DNA from: Pseudomonas sp. S35
GTDB taxonomy: Bacteria; Pseudomonadota; Gammaproteobacteria; Pseudomonadales; Pseudomonadaceae
Assembly (NCBI RefSeq): GCF_009866765.1
Contig: NZ_CP019431.1
Location: 3,410,001-3,474,000 of the forward strand
Reading direction: 5' to 3'
DNA length: 64,000 nucleotides
Shown: in pieces, positions 38,041 to 46,899 of the stretch
Layout: each line of letters starts with the position of its first letter
How positions within the stretch are numbered: the first letter of the stretch is position 1
Program-made: the position numbers and the translations under genes
Notes under the pieces: model-generated
The model's input: the letters and a program-made list of their open reading frames with translations, nothing else
Databases searched by the model: none
What the model was told of the DNA's origin: nothing

Positions 38041-38487
38041 ATGAAAAACCCATTGCGATTGGCCCTGCTGTGCGCGCTGTTCACCACCACCCTGGCCCAG
38101 GCCGCCGACCTTATTCCCATCGACGTGCACCGTGACGCCAATTGCGGCTGCTGCAAAAAGTGGATCAGCCACCTGCAAAGCAACGGCTTCAAGGTCAACG
38201 ACCATGTCGAAGCCGACATGAGCGCGGTCAAGCAACGCCTGGGCGTCGCCCCGCGCCTAGGCTCGTGCCACACCGCCGTGATCGACGGCAAGTTCGTCGA
38301 AGGCCATGTACCCGCCGAACAGGTGCTGGCCTTGCGCAAGCGCGACGACCTGTTGGGCATCGCCGCACCGGGCATGCCAATGGGCTCGCCGGGCATGGAA
38401 ATGGATGGGCGCAGCGAGGCCTATCAAATCATAGGCCTGACCCGCGAGGGCAACGATGTGGTGGTGGCCCAATACCCGGCGCACTGA
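38041..38487 (+). CDS. exported DUF411 metal-binding protein
   Basis: 148 residues from ATG 38041. A signal peptide (LRLALLCALFTTTLAQAA) precedes the DUF411 core, with the vicinal cysteines DANCGCCKKWISHL, a third Cys in RLGSCHTAV and EGHVPAEQVLAL. Proteins of this family occur near copper-handling genes and are thought to bind metal in the periplasm. The Met-rich part (PGMPMGSPGMEMDG) also suits copper. The next gene starts 10 bases on, so the two may be cotranscribed. Confidence 0.85.
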   Translation: MKNPLRLALLCALFTTTLAQAADLIPIDVHRDANCGCCKKWISHLQSNGFKVNDHVEADMSAVKQRLGVAPRLGSCHTAVIDGKFVEGHVPAEQVLALRKRDDLLGIAAPGMPMGSPGMEMDGRSEAYQIIGLTREGNDVVVAQYPAH

Positions 38488-38496
38488 TCGGTGCTG

Positions 38497-38934
38497 ATGG
38501 GTTACCTGGGCCTGTTCGTCGCCGCGTTTGGTGCGGCGACCCTGCTGCCGTTGCAATCGGAAGCGGTGCTGGTGGGCCTGCTGGTCAGCGGTCACTACAA
38601 CCTGGGGTGGCTGCTGGGCATCGCCACCCTGGGCAATGTGCTTGGCTCGCTGGTCAACTGGTGGCTGGGGCGCTGGGTGGAACACTTCAGGGGGCGGCGC
38701 TGGTTTCCGGTCAGCGACCGGCAACTGGATAAAGCCCGCACCCATTACCAACGCTGGGGACATTGGACGCTGCTGCTCAGTTGGGTGCCGATCATTGGCG
38801 ACCCGCTGACCTTGGTCGCCGGGGTGATGCGCGAGCCGTTGTGGCGGTTCCTGCTGCTGGTGACCCTGGCCAAAGGCCTGCGCTATGCGGTACTGGCCGC
38901 CGTTACCTTGCAATGGGTGTTAATCCCTACTTAA
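38497..38934 (+). CDS. YqaA/DedA-like membrane protein
   Basis: 145 residues from ATG 38497 (a GTG at 38491 is also possible; no ribosome site is obvious for either). The start LGLFVAAFGAATLLPLQSEA and the segment TLGNVLGSLVNWWLGRW fit the YqaA branch of the SNARE-associated/DedA fold, with LLLSWVPIIGDPLTLVAGVMR as the conserved Arg-containing re-entrant region. DedA-type proteins move phospholipids across membranes. It follows the DUF411 gene closely. Confidence 0.82.
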   Translation: MGYLGLFVAAFGAATLLPLQSEAVLVGLLVSGHYNLGWLLGIATLGNVLGSLVNWWLGRWVEHFRGRRWFPVSDRQLDKARTHYQRWGHWTLLLSWVPIIGDPLTLVAGVMREPLWRFLLLVTLAKGLRYAVLAAVTLQWVLIPT

Positions 38935-38978
38935 TCCCCCGCAAAGAGCATCCGGGCACCCTTCCCGGAGCACCGCCC

Positions 38979-39980
38979 ATGCCTCTATCCCGTGCGTTTT
39001 GCATCGCCGGCCTGCTTGTGACCAGCGCCGCGCCCGCCGTCGCCGCCACCTATGGCCCCGAACTGCAAGGCTTCCAATACCCCTACCCGCTCGAGCATTT
39101 CCACTTCCAGTCCCAAGGCGAATCCTTGCAGATGGGCTACATGGACGTGCCGCCCAAGGGCACCGCCAACGGTCGCGCCGTGGTGCTAATGCATGGCAAA
39201 AACTTCTGCGGTGCAACCTGGGAAGGCTCGATCAAAGCCCTGAGCGACGCGGGTTACCGTGTGATTGCCCCGGACCAGATCGGTTTTTGCAGCGCCAGCA
39301 AACCCGAGCACTACCAATACAGCTTCCAGCAATTGGCGCTCAACACCCATCAACTGCTGGAAAACCTCGGCATTCGCAAGGCCACGATCCTCGGCCACTC
39401 CACCGGCGGCATGCTGGCGACTCGTTACGCGCTGATGTACCCCGAGCAGACCGAGCAGTTGGCACTCGTTAACCCCATCGGCCTGGAAGACTGGAAAGCC
39501 CTGGGCGTGCCAGCGCTGAGCGTCGACCAGTGGTATGCCCGTGAACTCAAGGTCAGCGCCGAAGGTATTCGCAAGTACCAGCTCAACACCTATTACGTCG
39601 GGCGCTGGAAGCCCGAATACGAGCGCTGGGTGGACATGTACGCGGGCCTGAGCAACGGCCCGGGCCATACGCGGGTCGCATGGAACTCGGCGTTGATTTA
39701 CGACATGATCTTCACCCAGCCGGTCTACTACGAGTTCAAAAACCTGCCAATGCCCACGCTGCTGCTGATCGGCACGTCTGACAATACCGCCATCGGCAAG
39801 GATGTCGCGCCGCCGCAGGTCAAGGCCCGGCTCGGCAACTATGCCGTCTTGGGCAAGCAAGTGGCCAAGCTGATTCCCCACGCCACCCTGGTGGAGTTCC
39901 CCGGCCTGGGCCACGCACCGCAGATGGAAGAACCGGCGAAGTTTCACCAAGCGCTGTTGCAGGGCTTGAACGCGCTTTAA
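38979..39980 (+). CDS. exported alpha/beta hydrolase
   Basis: 333 residues from ATG 38979, with CGGAG upstream. A signal peptide (AFCIAGLLVTSAAPAVAA) is followed by an alpha/beta-hydrolase domain: RAVVLMHGKNFCGATW (oxyanion loop), the nucleophile Ser in ILGHSTGGMLATRY, an Asp region LLLIGTSDNTAIG and a His in PGLGHAPQMEEP. The natural substrate is unknown. The export signal separates it from cytoplasmic metabolite hydrolases. Confidence 0.87.
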   Translation: MPLSRAFCIAGLLVTSAAPAVAATYGPELQGFQYPYPLEHFHFQSQGESLQMGYMDVPPKGTANGRAVVLMHGKNFCGATWEGSIKALSDAGYRVIAPDQIGFCSASKPEHYQYSFQQLALNTHQLLENLGIRKATILGHSTGGMLATRYALMYPEQTEQLALVNPIGLEDWKALGVPALSVDQWYARELKVSAEGIRKYQLNTYYVGRWKPEYERWVDMYAGLSNGPGHTRVAWNSALIYDMIFTQPVYYEFKNLPMPTLLLIGTSDNTAIGKDVAPPQVKARLGNYAVLGKQVAKLIPHATLVEFPGLGHAPQMEEPAKFHQALLQGLNAL

Positions 39981-40006
39981 TCCAACCTTTTTCGAGGCAC
40001 TCGTGA

Positions 40007-40960
40007 ATGTCGGTACAGATCGCAGTGATTGATGATTGGCAGAATGTGGCCAGTGGCGTGGTGGATTGGTCGGTGCTGGAGTCGGTGGGCCAAGTGCACG
40101 TGCTGCACGAATACCCAGCAGAGACCGCCGTGATGATCGAGCGCTTGCAGGCCTTTGAGGTGATTTGCGTGATGCGCGAACGCACCACCTTCGACAAAGC
40201 GCTGTTGCAGGGCCTGCCCAAGCTCAAGTTGCTGGTGACCGGGGGTATGCGCAACGCCGCCATCGACATTGCGGCCGCCACGGCCCTGGGCATTCAGGTC
40301 TGCGGCACCGACAGCTACAAACACGCCGCCCCCGAGTTGACCTGGGCGCTGATCATGGCCTGCACCCGCAACCTGTTGGCCGAAGCCAACGCCTTAAGAG
40401 CGGGCCATTGGCAAGTGGGGCTGGGCGGCGACCTGTATGGCAAGACCTTGGGCATTCTTGGGCTGGGCAGCATTGGCCAGAAGGTCGCGCAGTTTGGCCA
40501 AGTGTTCGGCATGCGCGTGATTGCCTGGAGTGAAAACCTCACGCCGCAGCGTGCGGCCGCAGCCGGCGTGACCTGGGTCAGCAAGCAAGAATTGTTCGAG
40601 CAGGCCGATATCCTGAGCATCCACTTGGTACTCAGCGACCGCAGCCGTGGCTTGGTGGACGCCCAGGCGTTGGGCTGGATGAAACCCACGGCGCGGCTGG
40701 TGAATACTGCGCGGGGGCCGATTGTGGATGAGCAAGCGCTGGTGCAAGCCTTGAGCAGTGGCCGGCTGGCCGGCGCGGCCCTCGATGTGTACACCGAGGA
40801 GCCGTTGCCGCTGGATCATCCATTCCGGCGCTTGCCCAACGTGCTGGCCACGCCCCATGTCGGCTACGTGAGCGAGCAAAATTACCGGCAGTTCTACCAA
40901 CAGATGATCGACGCTATTCACGCCTGGGCCAATGCGACGCCCATTCGCGTGCTCGGCTGA
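40007..40960 (+). CDS. D-2-hydroxyacid dehydrogenase
   Basis: 317 residues of the D-isomer-specific 2-hydroxyacid dehydrogenase family. The NAD(P)-binding glycine motif is in LGILGLGSIGQKVAQ. The catalytic set is Arg in VNTARGPIVDE, Glu in YTEEPLPL and His in LATPHVGY. It reduces a 2-oxo acid, or oxidises the D-hydroxy acid; the substrate is unknown. It starts 26 bases after the hydrolase gene, so the two may form an operon. Confidence 0.9.
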   Translation: MSVQIAVIDDWQNVASGVVDWSVLESVGQVHVLHEYPAETAVMIERLQAFEVICVMRERTTFDKALLQGLPKLKLLVTGGMRNAAIDIAAATALGIQVCGTDSYKHAAPELTWALIMACTRNLLAEANALRAGHWQVGLGGDLYGKTLGILGLGSIGQKVAQFGQVFGMRVIAWSENLTPQRAAAAGVTWVSKQELFEQADILSIHLVLSDRSRGLVDAQALGWMKPTARLVNTARGPIVDEQALVQALSSGRLAGAALDVYTEEPLPLDHPFRRLPNVLATPHVGYVSEQNYRQFYQQMIDAIHAWANATPIRVLG

Positions 40961-41009
40961 CGCACCATTAAAGGGCGCCTCACACCACCGAGGCGCACAC
41001 AGCCCATGC

Positions 41010-41130
41010 AGTGAGCAGGCTTGCCCTGCGCTGGGGCGCAAAGCGCTCCCAAATGGGCTGCACCCGCTACATTACGGCGCCCTCAATGGCGCTGCTTCGC
41101 CGCCCAGCGCAGGGCAGGCCTGCTCACCAC
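41010..41130. repeat. REP-type inverted pair
   Basis: Arm AGTGAGCAGGCTTGCCCTGC (about 41010-41042) and the complementary arm CGCAGGGCAGGCCTGCTCAC (about 41095-41130) enclose about 55 bases. The unit is related to the inner pair at 9043-9179 but differs in several positions. It lies just after the dehydrogenase gene. Confidence 0.78.
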
Positions 41131-41496
41131 AAACGGCCACCCAATCGGCTAATAACCGTTGAATGTCTGGTTACAAGTTTTTTGTCCTACAAAATCTTCC
41201 TAGAAAGCCTACAGGCTCTGGGATCTGTCCTAGACTCATGACCGATGGGTCCGTTCCAAAACAAAAACCCCGCAAAAAATCGAAACTTTCCGACTCTGCC
41301 ATTGGTCCAGTTTTAAGGTAAGGCGAGCACACGCGCTTCACAGCACATGCCCGTCCATCCAATCTTTTTTCGCAACTCGTGCAACTGGCATACGCCTTGC
41401 CAGTTTGTACAGTGCTTGTGCGCCTGGCCGCAGGATGCGGTCAATCGGAGCTAGTGGCAGCGGGCCATTAGCCGACCAACAAAATGGGAGTGCATT
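41131..41496 (+). promoter_or_regulatory. glgA upstream region with sigma-54-like promoter at 41386-41401
   Basis: No gene is seen in this 366-base stretch. TGGCATA-CGCC-TTGCC at 41386-41401 has GG (41387-41388) and GC (41399-41400) separated by ten bases, the -24/-12 pattern of RpoN promoters. It is embedded in an 8-base inverted repeat, AACTGGCA (41383-41390) and TGCCAGTT (41398-41405), so it could instead be an operator. The GTCCTA motif repeats at 41183 and 41226. glgA begins about 95 bases downstream. Confidence 0.5.
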
Positions 41497-43053
41497 ATGA
41501 TCAGTGCCGCAGTAGATACTCAGGGAGAGCGTTTCAGTCAGCCTGCAGGGGGGCCGACGTCGTTGGCCGACCTGCCCAATGCTGTGCGGCCGGTCGTGAG
41601 TCAAAACCCGAATCGAAAAAAAGTCTTGTTTGTCACCTCCGAGTTCGCCGACCTGGTGAAGACCGGCGGCCTGGGCGACGTCTCCGCTGCCCTGCCCCGC
41701 GCCATGGCCCATCTGCATGATGTGCGTGTGCTGATTCCCGGTTACCCGCAGGTCATGGAAAGCGACAACCCGATCCACATCATCGGTGAACTGGGCGGCC
41801 ACGCGGCGCTGCCACCGTGCAAGATCGGGCGCATGGACCTCAAGGACGGCCTGGTCATCTATGTGTTGATCTGCCCCGAACTCTACGAGCGTGAAGGCAC
41901 GCCATACGGCGCCAACAACGGCCGCGACTGGCCGGACAACCATATTCGCTTTGCCCGCCTGGGCCTGGCCGCCGCCGACATGGCCGCCAACCTCGCGCAG
42001 ATCCACTGGTGCCCGGACCTGGTGCACGCCCACGACTGGCCTGCTGGCCTGGCCCCGGCGTACATGCACTGGCGTGGGTCACGCACGCCGACCCTGTTCA
42101 CCATTCATAACCTCGCCTATCAGGGTGTGGTCAGCCTGGCCTCGACGCCCGAGCTGGGTATCCCGCCCCACGCCCTGCAACAAGAGGGCATGGAGTTCTA
42201 CGGCAAGATGTCGTTCCTCAAGGCCGGCATGGCGTACTCCAGCCATATCACCACGGTGAGCGCCACCTACGCCCAGGAAATCACCACCCCGGAATTTGGC
42301 TGCGGCCTCGACGGTTTTCTCGCCGCCAAGACCCAGCAAGGCCTACTCAGTGGCATCCCCAACGGGATCGATGAAAGCTGGGAAACCTCGACCGACGAGC
42401 ACCTGACCCACAACTTCAACATCGGCGACTGGGACGGCAAGGCCATCAACGCCGCCCACGTGCGCGAACTGTTCGGCCTGCACGACTCCAGCGGCCCGCT
42501 GTTTGCCGTGGTCTCGCGCCTGGTTTATCAAAAAGGCCTGGACCTGACCGAGGCGGTCGCCAGCTTTATCGTCGAGAACGGCGGCCAGATCGCGATTATC
42601 GGCCGTGGCGAGCCGGAAGAAGAACAAGCCATGCGTGAACTCGCCCTACGCTTTCCCGGTCAAGTCGGCGTACGCATTGGCTTCAACGAAACCGATGCGC
42701 GCCGCATGTTTGCCGGCAGCGACTTCCTGCTGATGCCCTCGCGCTACGAGCCCTGCGGCCTGAGCCAGATGTATGCCCAGCGCTTTGGCTCACTGCCGGT
42801 GGCACGCAATACCGGCGGGCTGGCGGACACCATCGAGAACGGCGTCACCGGGTTCCTGTTCAATGAATCCACCGTGGCAAGTTATGAAGAAGCCCTGAGC
42901 CGCGCGTTCAAGGTTTTCGCCTTCCCTGGCCTGCTCAACGCCATGCGCTGCCGCGCCATGACGCAACCCTTCAACTGGTGCCAGGCGGTCGAACCCTACG
43001 CCGAACTGTACGAACAACTTGTGGCCAAGGCCCTGGGGAAATCCGCTAAATAA
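41497..43053 (+). CDS. glgA: glycogen/alpha-glucan synthase
   Basis: 518 residues, slightly longer than E. coli GlgA because of about 40 extra N-terminal residues. The sugar-nucleotide-binding motif is KTGGLGDV (Lys55). Others are VHAHDWPAGLAPAY, the C-terminal EPCGLSQMYAQRFGSLPVARNTGGLADT, and GIPNGID at the domain junction. It extends alpha-1,4-glucan from ADP-glucose in the cytoplasm. It is the first gene of the glgA-treZ-malQ-treY series, an order known from other pseudomonads. Confidence 0.95.
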   Translation: MISAAVDTQGERFSQPAGGPTSLADLPNAVRPVVSQNPNRKKVLFVTSEFADLVKTGGLGDVSAALPRAMAHLHDVRVLIPGYPQVMESDNPIHIIGELGGHAALPPCKIGRMDLKDGLVIYVLICPELYEREGTPYGANNGRDWPDNHIRFARLGLAAADMAANLAQIHWCPDLVHAHDWPAGLAPAYMHWRGSRTPTLFTIHNLAYQGVVSLASTPELGIPPHALQQEGMEFYGKMSFLKAGMAYSSHITTVSATYAQEITTPEFGCGLDGFLAAKTQQGLLSGIPNGIDESWETSTDEHLTHNFNIGDWDGKAINAAHVRELFGLHDSSGPLFAVVSRLVYQKGLDLTEAVASFIVENGGQIAIIGRGEPEEEQAMRELALRFPGQVGVRIGFNETDARRMFAGSDFLLMPSRYEPCGLSQMYAQRFGSLPVARNTGGLADTIENGVTGFLFNESTVASYEEALSRAFKVFAFPGLLNAMRCRAMTQPFNWCQAVEPYAELYEQLVAKALGKSAK

Positions 43054-43072
43054 CCAAGGGAGGTCTCTATAG

Positions 43073-44818
43073 ATGCCGTTACGGACTCTGGAAACCTGGC
43101 CCCACGGCGCAATCATGCTGGACGCGCAACACACGCGTTTTGCCTTGTGGGCGCCAGACGCGTTTTATGTCAGCGTTGAATTGGAAAACGGTAAGTCCAT
43201 TGCCATGCTGCCGCAGGCAGACGGCTGGTTCGAAGTAGAAATAAACTGCCCGGCAGGCACGCGCTACCGCTACAACATCGACGGGGAAAAGGACGTTCCC
43301 GATCCGGCGTCCCGGGCCCAGGCTGGCGACGTGCATGGCTGGAGCCTGGTGGTCGACCCACTGGCTTACGAATGGCGCCACAGCCAGTGGTCAGGTCGCC
43401 CGTGGCATGAAGCCGTGATCTACGAACTGCACGTCGGCGCACTGGGGGGCTACGCCGAGGTCGAGAAACATCTGCCACGCCTGGCTGAGCTGGGCGTGAC
43501 CGCGATCGAACTGATGCCACTGGCGCAGTTTCCCGGCAAACGCAATTGGGGCTACGACGGGGTGCTGCCCTACGCGCCCCACGCCTCTTACGGCACGCCG
43601 GAACAGCTCAAGCACTTGATCGACAGCGCCCATGAACATGGCCTGGCCGTGATCCTCGACGTGGTCTACAACCACTTCGGCCCCGACGGCAACTACCTGG
43701 GCCAGTACGCCCAAGGCTTCTTTCGCGAAGATGTGCACACGCCGTGGGGCGCGGGGATCGATTTCGACCGCCGCGAGGTGCGCGATTTCTTCCTCGACAA
43801 CGCACTGATGTGGTTAATGGAATACCGCTTCGACGGCCTGCGCTTGGACGCCGTGCACGCCATCGACAATCCCGGTTTCCTGCAACAACTGGCACAACGG
43901 GTGCGCCAACAGGTCGACACCGGCCGCCACGTATGGCTGGTGCTGGAAAACGAATTCAACCAGGCCAGCCTGCTGGAGCATGACTTCGATGCGCAGTGGA
44001 ACGACGACGGCCACAACGCCCTGCACGTATTGCTCACCGGCGAAACCGACGCCTATTACAGCGACTTTGCCCAAGACACCACCGCCAAACTGGCGCGCTG
44101 CCTGGGCGAAGGGTTCATCTACCAAGGCCACACCACCCGCCACGGCCACACCCGTGGCGAACCCAGCGCGCACCTGCCACCGAGCGCCTTTGTACTGTTT
44201 TTGCAGAACCACGACCAGATCGGCAACCGCGCCCTGGGCGAGCGTCTGCACCAACTCTGCTCGCCCCAGGCGCTCAAGGCTGCGACCACGTTGTTGCTGA
44301 TGTCGCCGATGATCCCGCTGATGTTCATGGGCGATGAAGTCAACGCCCAGCAACCATTTCTGTTTTTCACCGACCACCACGGCGAACTGGCCGAAGCGGT
44401 GCGTGAGGGCCGGCGCAGCGAGTTTGCCGACTTCGCCGCGTTCCATGACCCCGAGCGCCGCGAGCGCATCCCGGACCCCAACGCCCTGGGCACCTTCGAG
44501 CAATCGACGCCGGTGATTGCCGACAACGAACACGCGCAGCTCTACCGCCAGCTACTTAACCTGCGCCACCGCCTCATCGTGCCGCACTTGCCCGGCAGCA
44601 TGGCGTTGGGCGCGCAGGTCCTGGCCCACGGCGCCGTGACTGCGCGCTGGCGCCTGGGCGATGGCAGCCTGTTGCAGGTCGACCTGAACCTCAGCGCCAC
44701 GGCGGTGGACCACACCGTGGCGCCACACACTATTTTTGCAACGCCTGCGAACCAAGGCGCACAACTGCCGCCGTTCAGCGCACGCGTCAGCCTATCCCCT
44801 GCTGGAGAACACCCTTGA
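43073..44818 (+). CDS. treZ: malto-oligosyltrehalose trehalohydrolase
   Basis: 581 residues, GGGAGG before the ATG. An N-terminal beta domain (FALWAPDAFYVSVELENGK) precedes the GH13 barrel with YELHVGALGGYAEV, FDGLRLDAVHAI (nucleophile), WLVLENEFN (acid/base) and LQNHDQIGNRALG. It releases trehalose from the end of maltooligosyl-trehalose made by TreY. The stop overlaps the TTG start of malQ. Confidence 0.94.
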   Translation: MPLRTLETWPHGAIMLDAQHTRFALWAPDAFYVSVELENGKSIAMLPQADGWFEVEINCPAGTRYRYNIDGEKDVPDPASRAQAGDVHGWSLVVDPLAYEWRHSQWSGRPWHEAVIYELHVGALGGYAEVEKHLPRLAELGVTAIELMPLAQFPGKRNWGYDGVLPYAPHASYGTPEQLKHLIDSAHEHGLAVILDVVYNHFGPDGNYLGQYAQGFFREDVHTPWGAGIDFDRREVRDFFLDNALMWLMEYRFDGLRLDAVHAIDNPGFLQQLAQRVRQQVDTGRHVWLVLENEFNQASLLEHDFDAQWNDDGHNALHVLLTGETDAYYSDFAQDTTAKLARCLGEGFIYQGHTTRHGHTRGEPSAHLPPSAFVLFLQNHDQIGNRALGERLHQLCSPQALKAATTLLLMSPMIPLMFMGDEVNAQQPFLFFTDHHGELAEAVREGRRSEFADFAAFHDPERRERIPDPNALGTFEQSTPVIADNEHAQLYRQLLNLRHRLIVPHLPGSMALGAQVLAHGAVTARWRLGDGSLLQVDLNLSATAVDHTVAPHTIFATPANQGAQLPPFSARVSLSPAGEHP

Positions 44819-46899
44819 GCGAAGCGAACCTGGAAATCCTCGCCAGCCGCGCGGGCCTGGCCGTCGATTGGATCGATGCCAACGGCCGTGCGCAACGTGT
44901 GACACCCGACGCCCTGCGTGCCGTCCTCAAAGGCCTGGGCCACCCAGCCGACAGCGACGCAGAGGTAGACGCCAGCCTGTTGGAACTGGAACAGGCGCAG
45001 CAAGACAAACACCTGCCGCCGCTGATGACCATCGACAGCGGCGACGGCCTGGACCTGGCGCGTTATTTCGAACCGGACACCCTGTGTCGGGTGAGCCTGG
45101 AAGACGGCGACACCCTGCAATTGCGCCTCGACGGCAACGCGGTGCTGCCCGGCGTAATGGCCCTGGGTTACCACCAGGTGCATATCAACGACCAGCGCTT
45201 TACCCTGGCCGTCGCCCCCACGCACTGCTACAGCGTCGCCGAAGCGGTCGACAACCAACCCGCCCGCGCTTGGGGCCTGAGTGCGCAGTTGTACTCACTG
45301 CGCCGCCTGGGCGATGGCGGCTTCGGCGATACCCTGGCCCTGGAGCACTTGGTGCGCGCAGCCGCCGAACGCGGGGCCGATGCCCTGGCGATCAGCCCGA
45401 TGCACGCGATGTTCAGCGCCGACACCGAACGCTACAGCCCGTATTCACCGTCGAGCCGATTGTTCCTCAACAGCCTGTATGCCTCACCCGGCTGCATCCT
45501 TGGTGAACGGGAGGTGCGCAACGCCATCGACGCCCTCGGTCTGGAGGATGAGCTGCGTGCGTTGGAACAACACAGCCTGATCGACTGGCCCGCCGCCGCC
45601 AAGGCCAAGCAACGCCTGCTTCGTGCGCTGTATGAAGACTTCCGCCACGGCCAGCATCCGCAACATGCCGACTTTCTGAGTTTTCGCCAGGCCGGCGGCG
45701 AAGACCTGGAAAACCACTGTCGCTTTGAAGCCGTGCAAGCCGTGCGTGCGGCTGCCGGCGAAGACCTCGACTGGCGCCACTGGCCGCAGCAATGGCGCAC
45801 GCCGCAGAGTCCCGCGCTGGCGCAGTTCGCCGAAGACAACCGTGAACAAATCGCCTACTTCGCCTTTACCCAATGGCTGATCGCCCGCAGCCTTGAACGC
45901 GCGCAACAAGCGGCCAAAGGCAGTGGCATGGGCGTCGGTTTGATCGCCGACCTGGCGGTGGGCGCCGATGGCGGCGGCAGCCAGGCCTGGAGCCGCCAGG
46001 ATGAACTGCTCGCCGACCTGACCGTAGGCGCACCACCGGACATTCTCAACCGCGCCGGCCAAGGTTGGGGCATCTCCGCGTTTTCACCCGAAGGCCTCAA
46101 GCGCAACGGCTTTCGTGCGTTTATCGAGATGCTGCGCGCCAACTTCGCCCATGCGGGCGGCCTGCGCATCGACCATGTGATGGGCCTGCAACGCCTGTGG
46201 GTGATCCCGATGGATGCGTCGCCCCGCGAAGGCGCGTACCTGTATTACCCGGTGGACGACCTACTACGGCTACTCGCCCTGGAATCCCATCGTCACCAGG
46301 CCATCGTGCTGGGTGAAGACCTCGGCACCGTGCCGGACGGCCTGCGCGAAAAACTCATCGCCCGTTCGATCCTCGGCATGCGCGTGCTGCTCTTCGAGCA
46401 AGGTCACGACGGCCAGTTCAAGCCGATCCTCGACTGGCCGGACAACGCCCTGGCCACCACCAGCACCCACGATTTACCCACCCTCAACGGCTGGTGGCAC
46501 AGCCGCGATATCGACTGGAACATCCAGCTCGGCCTGATCGACGCGCCTACCGTGGAGCAGTGGAGCGAACACCGCCTGCGCGAACGCCAGGCGCTGCGCC
46601 AGGCCTTGAGCCAGGACCCGCAGAACTTCGTCGAAGAGATTCGCAACGAAACCGACCATATGATCGACGCCAGCGTGCGTTACCTGGGCCACACCCGTGC
46701 GCCGCTGGTGCTGTTGCCGCTGGAGGACGCACTGGGCGTCGAAGAACAAGCCAACCTGCCCGGCACCACCGACCCCCATCCCAATTGGCGCCGGCGCCTG
46801 GCGGGTGAAGCCTCCAGCCTGCTGGACAACGCCGGTGCCGCGCGCCGTCTCGAACTGCTGGCCGTCGCGCGCAACCAGGCCCATGAGCGTGACCGATGA
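44815..46899 (+). CDS. malQ: 4-alpha-glucanotransferase (amylomaltase)
   Basis: 694 residues. The start is a TTG at 44815 overlapping the treZ stop (TTGA), with GGAG eight bases upstream. Family GH77 motifs are present: YSPYSPSSRLFLNSLYASP, GLRIDHVMGLQRLW (nucleophile Asp), VLGEDLGTVPDGLRE (Glu) and TSTHDLPTLNGWW. It rearranges maltodextrins, supplying chains to TreY and GlgX products. It ends in a 4-base overlap with treY. Confidence 0.94.
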   Translation: MSEANLEILASRAGLAVDWIDANGRAQRVTPDALRAVLKGLGHPADSDAEVDASLLELEQAQQDKHLPPLMTIDSGDGLDLARYFEPDTLCRVSLEDGDTLQLRLDGNAVLPGVMALGYHQVHINDQRFTLAVAPTHCYSVAEAVDNQPARAWGLSAQLYSLRRLGDGGFGDTLALEHLVRAAAERGADALAISPMHAMFSADTERYSPYSPSSRLFLNSLYASPGCILGEREVRNAIDALGLEDELRALEQHSLIDWPAAAKAKQRLLRALYEDFRHGQHPQHADFLSFRQAGGEDLENHCRFEAVQAVRAAAGEDLDWRHWPQQWRTPQSPALAQFAEDNREQIAYFAFTQWLIARSLERAQQAAKGSGMGVGLIADLAVGADGGGSQAWSRQDELLADLTVGAPPDILNRAGQGWGISAFSPEGLKRNGFRAFIEMLRANFAHAGGLRIDHVMGLQRLWVIPMDASPREGAYLYYPVDDLLRLLALESHRHQAIVLGEDLGTVPDGLREKLIARSILGMRVLLFEQGHDGQFKPILDWPDNALATTSTHDLPTLNGWWHSRDIDWNIQLGLIDAPTVEQWSEHRLRERQALRQALSQDPQNFVEEIRNETDHMIDASVRYLGHTRAPLVLLPLEDALGVEEQANLPGTTDPHPNWRRRLAGEASSLLDNAGAARRLELLAVARNQAHERDR

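Noticed and set aside
41171..41362. 63-codon minus-strand frame upstream of glgA
   Set aside because: No ribosome site or motif; the region looks regulatory.
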